A stretch of 39,726 nucleotides of DNA from Candidatus Heimdallarchaeota archaeon (GTDB taxonomy: Archaea; Asgardarchaeota; Heimdallarchaeia; Heimdallarchaeales; Heimdallarchaeaceae): positions 1 to 39,726 of the forward strand of contig JAUWEG010000013.1 of NCBI GenBank assembly GCA_030608385.1, in the 5' to 3' direction. The notes beneath the pieces are model-generated. The model was not told where the DNA came from, searched no databases, and saw only the letters and a program-made list of their open reading frames with translations. Every line of letters begins with the position of its first letter. The stretch's first letter is position 1. Of this stretch, positions 16,003-23,880 are shown one piece after another. A program made the position numbers and the translations under genes.

Positions 16003-18021
16003 TTACATTTCAACCATATCTGAATCTCCTGGGATGAATGGTAAAAAATCATTTACTGTCAACGCATCAATTTTGTATTTCTCTTCATCTTGACATCGTT
16101 TGAGCAGTTTTCCTTTTACCTCTTTTACAATTTTTCCCTTAGGAATATCGCCAGGTTTTATCTGAACATAAATATCTGTCTTACTGCTAATATTACTTGC
16201 AGGGCCCCCAATTACTTGTGCATAGTTCTCATAAAGTATTACCCCTATTGCATGATTTATTTCAATATTTTTTGAATAGATTTTTTCACCATAGATCATT
16301 ACACTTCCTTTAGCTAAGAATTGACCTGAGGGAGCCGTTAAACTAACTTGATCTGGAAGTACATGGTAAACATCTCCAACCAATTTTTTGCCCTTCCATA
16401 AACTAGAATAGTTAAGTGCAAAAGTAGCTATTTCTTTTATGCACTCATCAGAAAGACCACTTTGACCATCTTTAACTACAACATAAGGAGCTCCATGAAC
16501 ATCAGCATGGAAGAATAAATCGTTATCATCTAGATATGTTTTCAAGATTCTTTCGTTCACTTTTGCGTCAGTACCTCCAATAACTATGTGTTCTTGACAA
16601 ATGAGCCAATGGAATTTCTCATACCATTTCTTTGAGCGTTTAACAACCATGGGTTTGCTTTCCTTCTCTTTCACAATTACTTCTTTGGTTGATTCAGTAT
16701 CGGCAATTTGGATTTTAGTCCGTTCTATAGCTTTTAATGCTCCAGGTATTTTTCTTCTTCCTTTCTTAGCCTTTTCATAGAATAAATTTGCACTTTCAGT
16801 TAATGTTTTAGTGAAATCTAATTCAAGTAATTCATGATTCCCTGATTCAGTATCTAGAAGTTTAACAACAATTGATTTTGTTTTGGGTTCTATTTTCTCC
16901 AAAATCATAGCAGAAGGGATTTCTTTTTCTTTTGCTAATGATAATTTGCTCATTATTTCCTCCCAAGGAACATCAGACCTTCTAGCCTGCAAAATTGTAG
17001 TTAAAAGCTCTTCTACATCTACAAAACTGGAATATATTAAATCACCTTTCTTCTTCTCATCAATTTCTTGATTCCTGAGTTTCTCTAGATGTTTCTCTTG
17101 ATTTGAAAGCTTTTTCTGATATTTTGCTAATTTACTAGAAACATGTGACCTATCTTCAACAAATTCAGGTTCTTCTTCAAAAAGTGAAAAGAACTCATCA
17201 AGCTCATCATTAAATGAACTCACTTCTTCTTGTTCCAGGTCTTCATAACGGGAAAGAGGTATGGGCGTAATATCAACCATTTCACCCTCATCTAAGTATT
17301 TGATTGGTTCGAAGTCAGTGCTATTAATAATTTCTTGAAGGGATAGAATCTCTTCACTTAATTTCTTAATTTCATTCTCTTTTAGTTCTTCTGAGTTCTT
17401 TGAAACTATCCCTGCACGAGCAAGTACTTCTTTTGAGTAAATAGGTCCTAAGTCCATAAGTTCATTTAAAACAGCAACAATTTTACCTGAAGAACTAGTG
17501 ATCTTCTCAATAATGGTGGATTCAGTAAGATTAGTGACATTATCTGAAGTTGTAGGGGGGAAAATGTATTCTTTTCCAGGATGAATATCACGATCTCTCA
17601 TTCTTCGGTATTTGTATGCAAGAATGATTTTATCGTTAGGACCGATTAAAATGAGATTTCCATTCCCAAAAAGTTCTACTACAAGCTTGTAAAATCCGCC
17701 TTTATATGCAATTTCAATAACAATCACTCTATCAATTTTTCTTTGATAAAAATTCTTAACTGGTAAATCCCTAATATGCTTCCTCATTGATAAGACTTTA
17801 TTGTTAGGGGTAGTAGGTTTCTTTCTCTCATAGTTGGTTATATGGATTCGCTTTCCCGGTTCTATTAGGAGTTCAAAAGGACTTTCTGTTGACTTGCGAA
17901 ACCTTAATATAACCAAATTTTCCCCGATTGAATAAATATTGTTAACCCAGCTGTCAACAATCTTTGGCCGTATTTCAGTAACCAGAGCAGCTAAATCAAT
18001 GCTTGATAATGAAGTCTTCAT
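16003..18021 (-). CDS. rqcH: RqcH/NEMF-type ribosome quality control factor (NFACT family)
   Basis: Homologue of eukaryotic Rqc2/NEMF and bacterial RqcH, which bind stalled 60S/50S subunits and tRNA and extend stuck chains with tails. The 672-residue protein has the NFACT-N domain with D9 in SSIDL and the D97-R98 pair in KIDRVIVIEI, which match positions needed for tailing in characterised homologues. A helix-hairpin and long coiled-coil (about 290-340) follow, then the NFACT-R (DUF814) domain from about 460 with WYEKFHWL, GGTDAKVNE and HADVHGAPYVVVK. Its start overlaps the divergent EMC6-like gene by 13 bp, so the two probably share promoter sequences. Confidence 0.9.
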   Translation of the reverse strand: MKTSLSSIDLAALVTEIRPKIVDSWVNNIYSIGENLVILRFRKSTESPFELLIEPGKRIHITNYERKKPTTPNNKVLSMRKHIRDLPVKNFYQRKIDRVIVIEIAYKGGFYKLVVELFGNGNLILIGPNDKIILAYKYRRMRDRDIHPGKEYIFPPTTSDNVTNLTESTIIEKITSSSGKIVAVLNELMDLGPIYSKEVLARAGIVSKNSEELKENEIKKLSEEILSLQEIINSTDFEPIKYLDEGEMVDITPIPLSRYEDLEQEEVSSFNDELDEFFSLFEEEPEFVEDRSHVSSKLAKYQKKLSNQEKHLEKLRNQEIDEKKKGDLIYSSFVDVEELLTTILQARRSDVPWEEIMSKLSLAKEKEIPSAMILEKIEPKTKSIVVKLLDTESGNHELLELDFTKTLTESANLFYEKAKKGRRKIPGALKAIERTKIQIADTESTKEVIVKEKESKPMVVKRSKKWYEKFHWLICQEHIVIGGTDAKVNERILKTYLDDNDLFFHADVHGAPYVVVKDGQSGLSDECIKEIATFALNYSSLWKGKKLVGDVYHVLPDQVSLTAPSGQFLAKGSVMIYGEKIYSKNIEINHAIGVILYENYAQVIGGPASNISSKTDIYVQIKPGDIPKGKIVKEVKGKLLKRCQDEEKYKIDALTVNDFLPFIPGDSDMVEM

Positions 18022-18446
18022 TTAAATCACCGGTGAGTAAATTGCGTCTTGATGTAAAAGGAATATTTATCCGAGTTAAAAGTTATTTGAAAGGTAAGAT
18101 ATCCCGAGGATATAAGAAAACAAAAGAGGGATTGAAACCTAAAAACATTCTTGAAAAAATAAAGAATATGCCTACACTTGACAAGGTTTACTGGTCCAAA
18201 GTTCTTACAGCATTTGTTGGTGGAATCATCTTTGGTGTGTCTAATTTTACATCATGGCCCGCAGGATTAACAATGTTAGTTATGTTCTTAGCAATTTCTA
18301 CTTTCTGGTTTCTAAAATATAGAAAGATAGAAACAGGAATTAAAGTACGTCAATATTATATGTCTGCCATGTTTCAGTATTTCCTAACATTTGTAGCTGT
18401 ATGGGCATTGATATGGAACATAGCGCTTCCAGTTCCTCCATACTAA
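18009..18446 (+). CDS. EMC6-like membrane protein
   Basis: The 145-residue protein has a basic N-terminal region (about 1-50) and three membrane segments: YWSKVLTAFVGGIIFGVSNF, then AGLTMLVMFLAISTFWF, and a C-terminal FQYFLTFVAVWALIWNIA that stops at PPY. Eukaryotic EMC6 has the same size of core, three-helix layout and aromatic C-terminal helix ending near the last residue. EMC6 and EMC3 form the insertase core of the ER membrane complex; archaeal EMC3-like (DUF106) proteins are known. Function here is by homology and topology. ATG at 18009 is preferred over TTG at 18003. It is 15 bp before the next small membrane gene. Confidence 0.6.
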   Translation: MKSSFKSPVSKLRLDVKGIFIRVKSYLKGKISRGYKKTKEGLKPKNILEKIKNMPTLDKVYWSKVLTAFVGGIIFGVSNFTSWPAGLTMLVMFLAISTFWFLKYRKIETGIKVRQYYMSAMFQYFLTFVAVWALIWNIALPVPPY

Positions 18447-18461
18447 TTAAGGTGGAAACAA

Positions 18462-18782
18462 ATGAATTCAAAAAGAAGAAAAAAGGAACCTGAATTGGAA
18501 ACTGAAATCAAACTTCCAAGGATGCAAAGACCAAAATTCAAACTATTTTATACAATGGCTGTCATAAGTTTTTTCAGCTTAGGTATAATTCTTCTTATTC
18601 TTTCATATTCAATTTGGGCTGATAATAGCTATGCTATGTTCATTGCACTCGGAGTCCTTGGAGTTGGAATTATTCTCCTTACCATGAGATCCTCACATAG
18701 AGGTTCTTCTCCCTCAAGTGATAAGCAAGAAGAAGAAAAAGAAAAAGATAAAGACACTCTTAAAATGAGAACCCGAAGATGA
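18462..18782 (+). CDS. Small two-helix membrane protein, function unknown
   Basis: The 106-residue product has a basic N-terminus, two hydrophobic segments at about 30-48 and 55-72, and a highly charged Glu/Lys tail. It starts six bases after AAGGTGG (18449-18455), a strong ribosome binding site, and follows the EMC6-like gene by 15 bp, so the pair is likely an operon. No recognised family. Confidence 0.6.
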   Translation: MNSKRRKKEPELETEIKLPRMQRPKFKLFYTMAVISFFSLGIILLILSYSIWADNSYAMFIALGVLGVGIILLTMRSSHRGSSPSSDKQEEEKEKDKDTLKMRTRR

Positions 18783-18877
18783 ATTTTTTCTCATATTAAC
18801 ACCAAACACTTTTATTTAGTAATACTATGGAGTTACCAACAATCAAATATTCCGACAAAAATTGTTAGTTGAGCGAT

Positions 18878-19240
18878 ATGGATGAATTAGGATTTCAGAA
18901 AAAAGTTGGTCAGTTTCTTAATAGATATGGTAAAGTAAAGAAACTAAATGAAGATAAGATAGATAATAGTGGCAGAATTTTGCCATATATTGTTGAAAAT
19001 GAAGACCAAAAGTTTGCAGTTTTTGCTTATCATTGGAAGAAGAGTATAGGAACGAATACCATTATCAGAACTGAGCATCAAATTAGTGATATGGATTGTG
19101 ATGGAGCAATAATCATTGGTAATAGATTTTCACAAAATTCCTATGATATGGTTAGTGACACAAATAAAAGAAGAACTACAAGAATCATTCTCATCAAGAT
19201 GAATGAGATGGAAGAAATCCTAAACATTAAAGCCTCATAA
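18878..19240 (+). CDS. Possible restriction-endonuclease-like fold protein, catalytic residues unclear
   Basis: The 120-residue product has the outline of a Holliday-junction/Mrr-type PD-(D/E)xK fold: an N-terminal helix, a strand-strand hairpin (about 30-52, ILPYIVENEDQKFAVFAYHWKK), a long helix and a late GAIIIGNRFS strand-turn that recalls the GGIIVTSGGF region of Mrr-like nucleases. The usual acidic catalytic motif (D...ExK) is not evident; Tyr-His-Trp-Lys stands where ExK would be. It is therefore either an inactive relative or an unrelated protein. TTG at 18869 is an alternative start. It is transcribed alone. Confidence 0.45.
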   Translation: MDELGFQKKVGQFLNRYGKVKKLNEDKIDNSGRILPYIVENEDQKFAVFAYHWKKSIGTNTIIRTEHQISDMDCDGAIIIGNRFSQNSYDMVSDTNKRRTTRIILIKMNEMEEILNIKAS

Positions 19241-19329
19241 TATACTGTCTATCTGGAAGGAAAAATGAATAGGAACCAAATAGATGTTTTATTTTCAGAT
19301 AATATAGTAGAGGCTTTATTTTTCAAATA

Positions 19330-19365
19330 TTTCTGTAACTTGTAATTCAACAAACATTACAGAAA
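19330..19365. repeat. 9-bp perfect inverted repeat before the phosphatidyltransferase gene
   Basis: TTTCTGTAA (19330-19338) pairs exactly with TTACAGAAA (19357-19365) across an 18-base gap. It lies directly upstream of the candidate TATA box (TTAAAA, about 19368-19374) of the next gene, as an operator or a hairpin would. Confidence 0.4.
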
Positions 19366-19401
19366 CATTAAAAAGCAGATGATATAAATTTACTTTGACT
19401 A

Positions 19402-20061
19402 ATGATTTCGCAGATACGAGAACCACTTTCAAAACTCGCTCAGCCTATAATTATTTTCTTTGCAAAAATGAAAATTCACCCAACTGTCTTCACATATATT
19501 GGTTTGTTATTATCAGTAGCAGCAGGTGTTTTTCTTGCTTATGAAAATCCGCTAGTTGGATTTATTTTTATTTGGTTTGCTGGGGCAATGGATTTCGTTG
19601 ATGGTGGAGTAGCAAGATACAGAGGTTTAGATTCGAAGAAAGGATCCTTCATCGATAGTGTCATTGATAGAGTCAGTGATTTAGCAGTCTTTACTGGTAT
19701 AATCTTCAGTGATTGGGTAGATGGAGTAACCGGTGGTATAATGGTGGGTTCAGCTCTTCTAATTAGTTATGTTCGAGCCAAAGGAGAGAGCGTAGGAGTC
19801 AAAAGAATGACTATAGGTATAATGGAAAGAGCTGAAAGGTGGATGGTTTTGATGGTGTTGCTGTTTGTAGCAGTAATTGTTCCAAATCAAGCATTCATAA
19901 CAGAAAGATGGTTGATTGCAGGAGAACCTATTTCATATTTCTCTTTAGGGTATATGATTTTAACAGCTTTGTGCGTTCTAACAGTACTTCAAAGGTTCAT
20001 CTATGTATCAATTCAACTCAAAAAAGCAGAACCTTCACAAGAGGTTCAAGTACAAAAATAG
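19402..20061 (+). CDS. CDP-alcohol phosphatidyltransferase (archaetidylinositol-phosphate-synthase-like)
   Basis: Integral membrane enzyme that joins CDP-archaeol to a polar alcohol in phospholipid synthesis. The complete motif D64-x2-D67-G-x2-A71-R72-x8-G81-x3-D85-x3-D89 is present, and the 219-residue length with about six helices fits. The closest archaeal relatives by pattern are archaetidylinositol phosphate synthases, but glycerol-phosphate or serine acceptors cannot be excluded. TTAAAA at about 19368-19374 lies near the archaeal distance from the ATG, so the leader is very short. The product is followed by a T9 run at 20077-20085. Confidence 0.8.
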   Translation: MISQIREPLSKLAQPIIIFFAKMKIHPTVFTYIGLLLSVAAGVFLAYENPLVGFIFIWFAGAMDFVDGGVARYRGLDSKKGSFIDSVIDRVSDLAVFTGIIFSDWVDGVTGGIMVGSALLISYVRAKGESVGVKRMTIGIMERAERWMVLMVLLFVAVIVPNQAFITERWLIAGEPISYFSLGYMILTALCVLTVLQRFIYVSIQLKKAEPSQEVQVQK

Positions 20062-20076
20062 AAGATAATCTGCTTC

Positions 20077-20085
20077 TTTTTTTTT
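20077..20085 (+). terminator. T9 tract terminator
   Basis: Nine consecutive T on the plus strand, 16 bases after the phosphatidyltransferase stop codon, with more T-rich sequence beyond; a typical archaeal intrinsic terminator. Confidence 0.5.
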
Positions 20086-20191
20086 ATTATTTCATGTTTT
20101 AAGCATTTAACTATGCCTAGAACACAGATTTGACCCGAAGGATAAATGTTTTATAGTTAAGAAACTTTGGAACATCAGAAATGGTGATTTT

Positions 20192-20512
20192 GTGGCTAAT
20201 AATAGAGGTAGAAAGAATAAGAAGCAAAATATTAACGACTTGAAAGCTGATAAACAAAAAGAGCCAATAAAAGATTTTTCACAAACAAAAGATATAGTTA
20301 AAGCTCTATCTGGAGAAATAGGACCTTTAGTAGATCAACTTCTTGGAGCAGTCTATAATGTCGAGGTTGCGGAAAATTTTGCTGACTCCTTAATTCAAAT
20401 TTACAAAAAACTAAGGGATGAAGGAATTACTAAAACAACAGCAGAAAAAATACTTTGTGAATACTCATCAAATGTAGACCGATTTGCCTCTATGTTGAAG
20501 AAAAAAGAATAA
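20192..20512 (+). CDS. Small helical protein of unknown function
   Basis: The 106-residue product starts at GTG and is preceded by GGTGAT at 20183-20188, a strong match to the 16S 3' end with a 3-base gap. TTTTATAG at about 20149-20156 is a likely TATA box. The N-terminus is basic (NNRGRKNKKQN); the rest is predicted helix, with a Cys at about 90. I recognise no family. It is the first of a run of small genes that ends with the small GTPase. Confidence 0.6.
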   Translation: MANNRGRKNKKQNINDLKADKQKEPIKDFSQTKDIVKALSGEIGPLVDQLLGAVYNVEVAENFADSLIQIYKKLRDEGITKTTAEKILCEYSSNVDRFASMLKKKE

Positions 20513-20592
20513 TCACCAAACAAAAGCAGTTCCTATTAACCAAGTTAAAACAAGGGATAAATTTCCAAAAAAATAACAACTGAGGTACAAAA

Positions 20593-20883
20593 ATGGGCAT
20601 GTTTTCAACATTTAAACTTATAACTATTTTGTATTATGGTATTGCACTTAGAATAAAACTCAGTTGGTACTCCAGAAAGAAACGCAAGAAGAAAAAGATG
20701 ATTAAAAATTTCTTAGTAAACAAACTGGAAAAGGAAAAATATGCTGGAAAAAATATTGAAAAAATGGCAGAAAACTATCTTAAAATTGGCGAAATCTTTT
20801 TTGATCAAAAAAATATGCGTACTGCATTTAGATTCAATCGATTATTAATTCCTAGAAAAACTAAGAATAAAAGCAAGAACTGA
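20593..20883 (+). CDS. Small basic protein of unknown function
   Basis: The 96-residue product has a hydrophobic start (about 3-20), then a very basic cluster RKKRKKKK and a Lys-rich tail (estimated pI very high). GAGGT at 20582-20586 lies six bases before the ATG. The mix of one hydrophobic stretch and positive charge could fix it on membrane or nucleic acid. A T7 tract follows at 20889-20895. No family recognised. Confidence 0.5.
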   Translation: MGMFSTFKLITILYYGIALRIKLSWYSRKKRKKKKMIKNFLVNKLEKEKYAGKNIEKMAENYLKIGEIFFDQKNMRTAFRFNRLLIPRKTKNKSKN

Positions 20884-20888
20884 GAGCC

Positions 20889-20895
20889 TTTTTTT
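20889..20895 (+). terminator. T7 tract terminator
   Basis: Seven consecutive T on the plus strand starting 6 bases after the small basic gene, before the TATA box of the next gene. Confidence 0.4.
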
Positions 20896-20924
20896 CTGAA
20901 AAGTAGTTTATCCATTTCAAAATC

Positions 20925-20932
20925 TTTATTTT
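20925..20932 (+). promoter_or_regulatory. Candidate TATA box for coiled-coil/GTPase operon
   Basis: TTTATTTT sits about 36 bp before the ATG at 20964, the spacing seen at other genes here, and supports that ATG over the GTG at 20934. Confidence 0.35.
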
Positions 20933-20963
20933 AGTGAAAGAAAATTCTAAACTGGGTTATTCT

Positions 20964-21650
20964 ATGTCCAAACCAAAGAAGTATAAAGGTGAAACTATCT
21001 ATGATTATGTTCCCGATTATTATCCAACTACAAATGTAGACAATCCTGTTTTTACAAAACTACCTCCAGGAAGAAAGGATTCAAGGATGAAAGATGTTGA
21101 AAGAGAACTTGTACAATATTGGGAGATTATTCATCCAATGGTGAAAGAATATCTAATCACATTGGTTAGATATATGAATGAGTTTGGTGAAGGATCTGAG
21201 GATCTTGAACATTTAAGAAGATCTTTAGATTTGGAATTAACAAACTCATCAGAGTTGTCTGAAGAAAACAGGCAACTGAAAGCTCAAATTTCTGACTTAG
21301 TAGTTGAGAAGAAAGCTTTGAATGAGAAGGTAGATGATCTTTTAGATGCAAGACCAAAAGCATCAGCAGAGGAAATTAATGCCATGAAACTTCTAATTTC
21401 ATCACAAACAGATTTATCAGCAGCTGATATCGATGAAAAAATGAGAAAAGCAGTTCAAGAGGTCAGAGAAAGTGTAGAGATGAAAAAAGCTAATGAAGAT
21501 CGAGCTAAGATGAAAAAGGAGCTTGAAGAAGCAAAAGTGCAATTTGAGAAAATTCAAACTGAAGTAGGTATAACATTTCAGAAGAAACTACTAGAAGCTC
21601 AGAGTAGAATAGATGAACTAGAAGAAGAATTAGCTCAGTATAAAGAGTAA
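20964..21650 (+). CDS. Coiled-coil protein co-encoded with a small GTPase
   Basis: The product of 228 residues has a folded-looking N-terminus with many Tyr and Pro (YKGETIYDYVPDYYP), a helix region, and then long coiled-coil segments from about 90 to 228 with heptad-like Leu/Glu/Lys pattern. No catalytic motif. The following GTPase gene starts 5 bp after its stop (TAACGAGGATG) and so is translated from the same message. Position and structure make it a candidate GTPase effector, regulator or tether; this is inference. A GTG start at 20934 would add 10 residues. Confidence 0.6.
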   Translation: MSKPKKYKGETIYDYVPDYYPTTNVDNPVFTKLPPGRKDSRMKDVERELVQYWEIIHPMVKEYLITLVRYMNEFGEGSEDLEHLRRSLDLELTNSSELSEENRQLKAQISDLVVEKKALNEKVDDLLDARPKASAEEINAMKLLISSQTDLSAADIDEKMRKAVQEVRESVEMKKANEDRAKMKKELEEAKVQFEKIQTEVGITFQKKLLEAQSRIDELEEELAQYKE

Positions 21651-21655
21651 CGAGG

Positions 21656-22420
21656 ATGAACGATTTGCGCAAATGGAATTTCAAAGTAGTTTTAGCAGGA
21701 CCAGGAGCAGTTGGTAAAACTTCTATTCGAGAAAGATATATGGGAAAGGGGTTTGAGACCAGTTATCTCAAAACTATTGGTGCTGATTTTGCTAGTAAAA
21801 AAATACAAAAAGATGAAGACTTGATTACATTTCAAATATGGGATTTAGCGGGTCAAGATAGCTATAAAGTTGTTCGAAGTACCTTCTATAAGGGAGCCAT
21901 TGCAGGAATTCTCGTTTTTGATTGTCAAGATCCCACTACAATGACCAATCTAAAAGAATGGCTGGATGAAGCTATCAAAGGGTCAAATAATGGTATTCTT
22001 GTTTATATTGTCATTGCCAATAAAATCGATTTAGAAGAAAAGAGACGAGTTTCTCGTGATATGGCTTTAGAGTTTTGTAATCGTATGAAAACTGAAACAG
22101 GCATTCGGTTTTATTATAGTGAAACCAGTGCTTTAACTGGACAAAACATACAAGAAACTTTTGAATTTCTTTCTGACAAATTACTTGAAGTTAACAACAT
22201 AAAAGATGCAATGCCTTTTGCAAAAACTAAAGGTATCATTGATCTTGATGATTATGATGAAACCCCAAAAGAGGTTTCAACTGTTTCAGTTTCTTCTGAT
22301 TCAGTTTCACGAGATGAATTCACTGAACTTCAGAACAGAATACATACAATTGAAGAGAGATTAAATACTATTCAAACAATAATTAAGAAAATAGTTGAAA
22401 AAATTCAAGAAGAGGAATAG
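21656..22420 (+). CDS. Ras/Rab-like small GTPase with C-terminal coiled-coil
   Basis: GTP-binding switch of the Ras superfamily, a class expanded in Asgard archaea. All five G-boxes are present: G1 GPGAVGKTS (15-23), G2 T40 in KTIGADF, G3 DLAGQ (63-67), G4 NKID (122-125), G5 ETSA (156-159). The G3 Gln needed for hydrolysis is Q67. The G domain ends near 180; an acidic linker follows and then a coiled-coil from about 218 to 254. There is no C-terminal cysteine for lipid attachment, so membrane contact would need a partner, perhaps the coiled-coil protein encoded 5 bp upstream. Faces the zinc-ribbon membrane gene convergently with an 11-bp gap. Confidence 0.9.
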   Translation: MNDLRKWNFKVVLAGPGAVGKTSIRERYMGKGFETSYLKTIGADFASKKIQKDEDLITFQIWDLAGQDSYKVVRSTFYKGAIAGILVFDCQDPTTMTNLKEWLDEAIKGSNNGILVYIVIANKIDLEEKRRVSRDMALEFCNRMKTETGIRFYYSETSALTGQNIQETFEFLSDKLLEVNNIKDAMPFAKTKGIIDLDDYDETPKEVSTVSVSSDSVSRDEFTELQNRIHTIEERLNTIQTIIKKIVEKIQEEE

Positions 22421-22431
22421 GGTTTTACACC

Positions 22432-23706
22432 CTATATAACAATCTTTTTTCCACAGTCAGTACAAAATTCTGCTCCGTCTATCATCAATGCAGAACAAGC
22501 TGGACATCTTTCTTCTCTTTCACCACTATAATGCCTTGATTCAGTTTCTTTATTCTTTTCAATTTCTGATTGTGAGGAAGAATATTTGCTTTTTATCCAA
22601 CTTAGACTTGGTGGTTCAACATATTTGTTGATCAATCCTCCATAGTGGTAAATTCCATTTATATCTACAAAACTCCCAACAACTATACTAACTGAAAAGA
22701 AGAGGAAGACTAAGCTACATATAGCATAGTCTGAACCTGAAATTGCTGATTCAACAGCTGGTGAAAAAATGCTAAGAAAAAGCTTAGAGAATGAATTTAA
22801 TCCTGCAATAAATATTGAAGCTGGTACCAAGAAGGATATCAACCCGCTTTGAATAATACGTTTCAGGCTATATTTTGGAAATTGGAAAGCATCCAAAAAA
22901 CTCTGAAAAACGCTAGATTCTCGAAGTGATGAAAGCATTTTAGCTATTCTGAATATGGGTGATATAATAGAGAGGACAATCGCTGTTAATAAGAAGGGCA
23001 AGTAGATGGCAATATTCTGATTTGATCCCTGGGAGATTCCTTGAAATATCTCAACAAATGTTATTGAGATTGCACTAATAGTAACCATTTGAATTAGATA
23101 AATTAGACCATAGGTAAATATGTTTGAATTCTTTGTTTCCGAACTATTATCGTTCCAATTCCCTATAGTTTTTGCAATTCTACTATTAAACACATAAATC
23201 AGAAATGTAATTGCAAAAAATGAAAGAATCGTAAACAACAATGATGGCCATGAAGCTGGAAGAATACCAAGCATCAATAACAGTGATAAATTAATAAAAA
23301 TAATCAACGCTAATGAGGTTAAAACACCTAAAATTCCAATGAGAAACATCTCTCCAAGGGAGAGATTTTTGAAAAACCTTAGTTGTAATTTAGGGAGTTT
23401 GAAGTTATCGCTATAGCTTATATGTCCCTTCATTCTCAATGGAACAATTGAATCAGAAGCATTCCATGCAAATTGAGTTGAATCTAATACAAAATCTCCG
23501 CTCTCGGTTTTAGTTTCTATAGGTTCATCTCTAAAAGAAGGTCGAGATGTGGGGTTATTTGATGGAAAATCGTACTGTGATTCAGTAGTTGGTGCAACTT
23601 TTGCTATTTGTGTTTCCAACTCTGTTCCGCAAATAGGACAAAATACTACTTTTATCGGGAATGTAGAGTAACATATAGGACATTTCTTATCAGAAATAAT
23701 ACTCAC
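22432..23706 (-). CDS. Membrane protein with zinc ribbons at both ends
   Basis: The 424-residue product begins and ends with short zinc ribbons (CPICYSTFPIKVVFCPICG near residue 9, and CPACSALMIDGAEFCTDCG near the end). Between are about six hydrophobic segments (about 115-360) with a Yip1-like feel, and a soluble stretch before. Zinc-ribbon/Yip1-like fusions are common in archaea and their function is unknown. The GTG start has no clear leader; TTTATATAA (about 23731-23739) on the complementary strand sits about 29 bp before it, so the mRNA may be leaderless. Divergent with the coiled-coil gene. Confidence 0.6.
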   Translation of the reverse strand: MSIISDKKCPICYSTFPIKVVFCPICGTELETQIAKVAPTTESQYDFPSNNPTSRPSFRDEPIETKTESGDFVLDSTQFAWNASDSIVPLRMKGHISYSDNFKLPKLQLRFFKNLSLGEMFLIGILGVLTSLALIIFINLSLLLMLGILPASWPSLLFTILSFFAITFLIYVFNSRIAKTIGNWNDNSSETKNSNIFTYGLIYLIQMVTISAISITFVEIFQGISQGSNQNIAIYLPFLLTAIVLSIISPIFRIAKMLSSLRESSVFQSFLDAFQFPKYSLKRIIQSGLISFLVPASIFIAGLNSFSKLFLSIFSPAVESAISGSDYAICSLVFLFFSVSIVVGSFVDINGIYHYGGLINKYVEPPSLSWIKSKYSSSQSEIEKNKETESRHYSGEREERCPACSALMIDGAEFCTDCGKKIVI

Positions 23707-23880
23707 CTTATGTTTACAACTAGTATTTTATTTATATAACTGGGCAATACGTGGATATTTTTAGAGTAAATCTTCAGCATAAAAAACTCCTTAAAACAAT
23801 GGATTCGAGTATTAACTCTCGTTAAGCAATTTCGACTAGTTTAAATATTTCGAAGGTTGATATTAAACTGGTTATAAGAC
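23707..23880. promoter_or_regulatory. Divergent promoter region
   Basis: Holds a minus-strand TATA (about 23731-23739) for the zinc-ribbon membrane gene and a plus-strand TTTAAATATT (about 23840-23849), 36 bp before the coiled-coil gene start. Confidence 0.45.

Noticed and set aside
15466-16023. 185-codon plus-strand frame opposite the CBS gene
   Set aside because: CBS motifs are clear on the minus strand; the plus frame is a shadow, rich in Ser, Thr and Phe.
19265-19345. 26-codon ORF after an AAGG-type site (MNRNQIDVLF...)
   Set aside because: Too short to support; it overlaps the 19330-19365 inverted repeat and has no coding signal beyond one start and one site.
19839-20102. Shifted plus-strand frame across the end of the CDP-alcohol transferase
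   Set aside because: The transferase reads through without interruption; the second frame has no recognisable domain.
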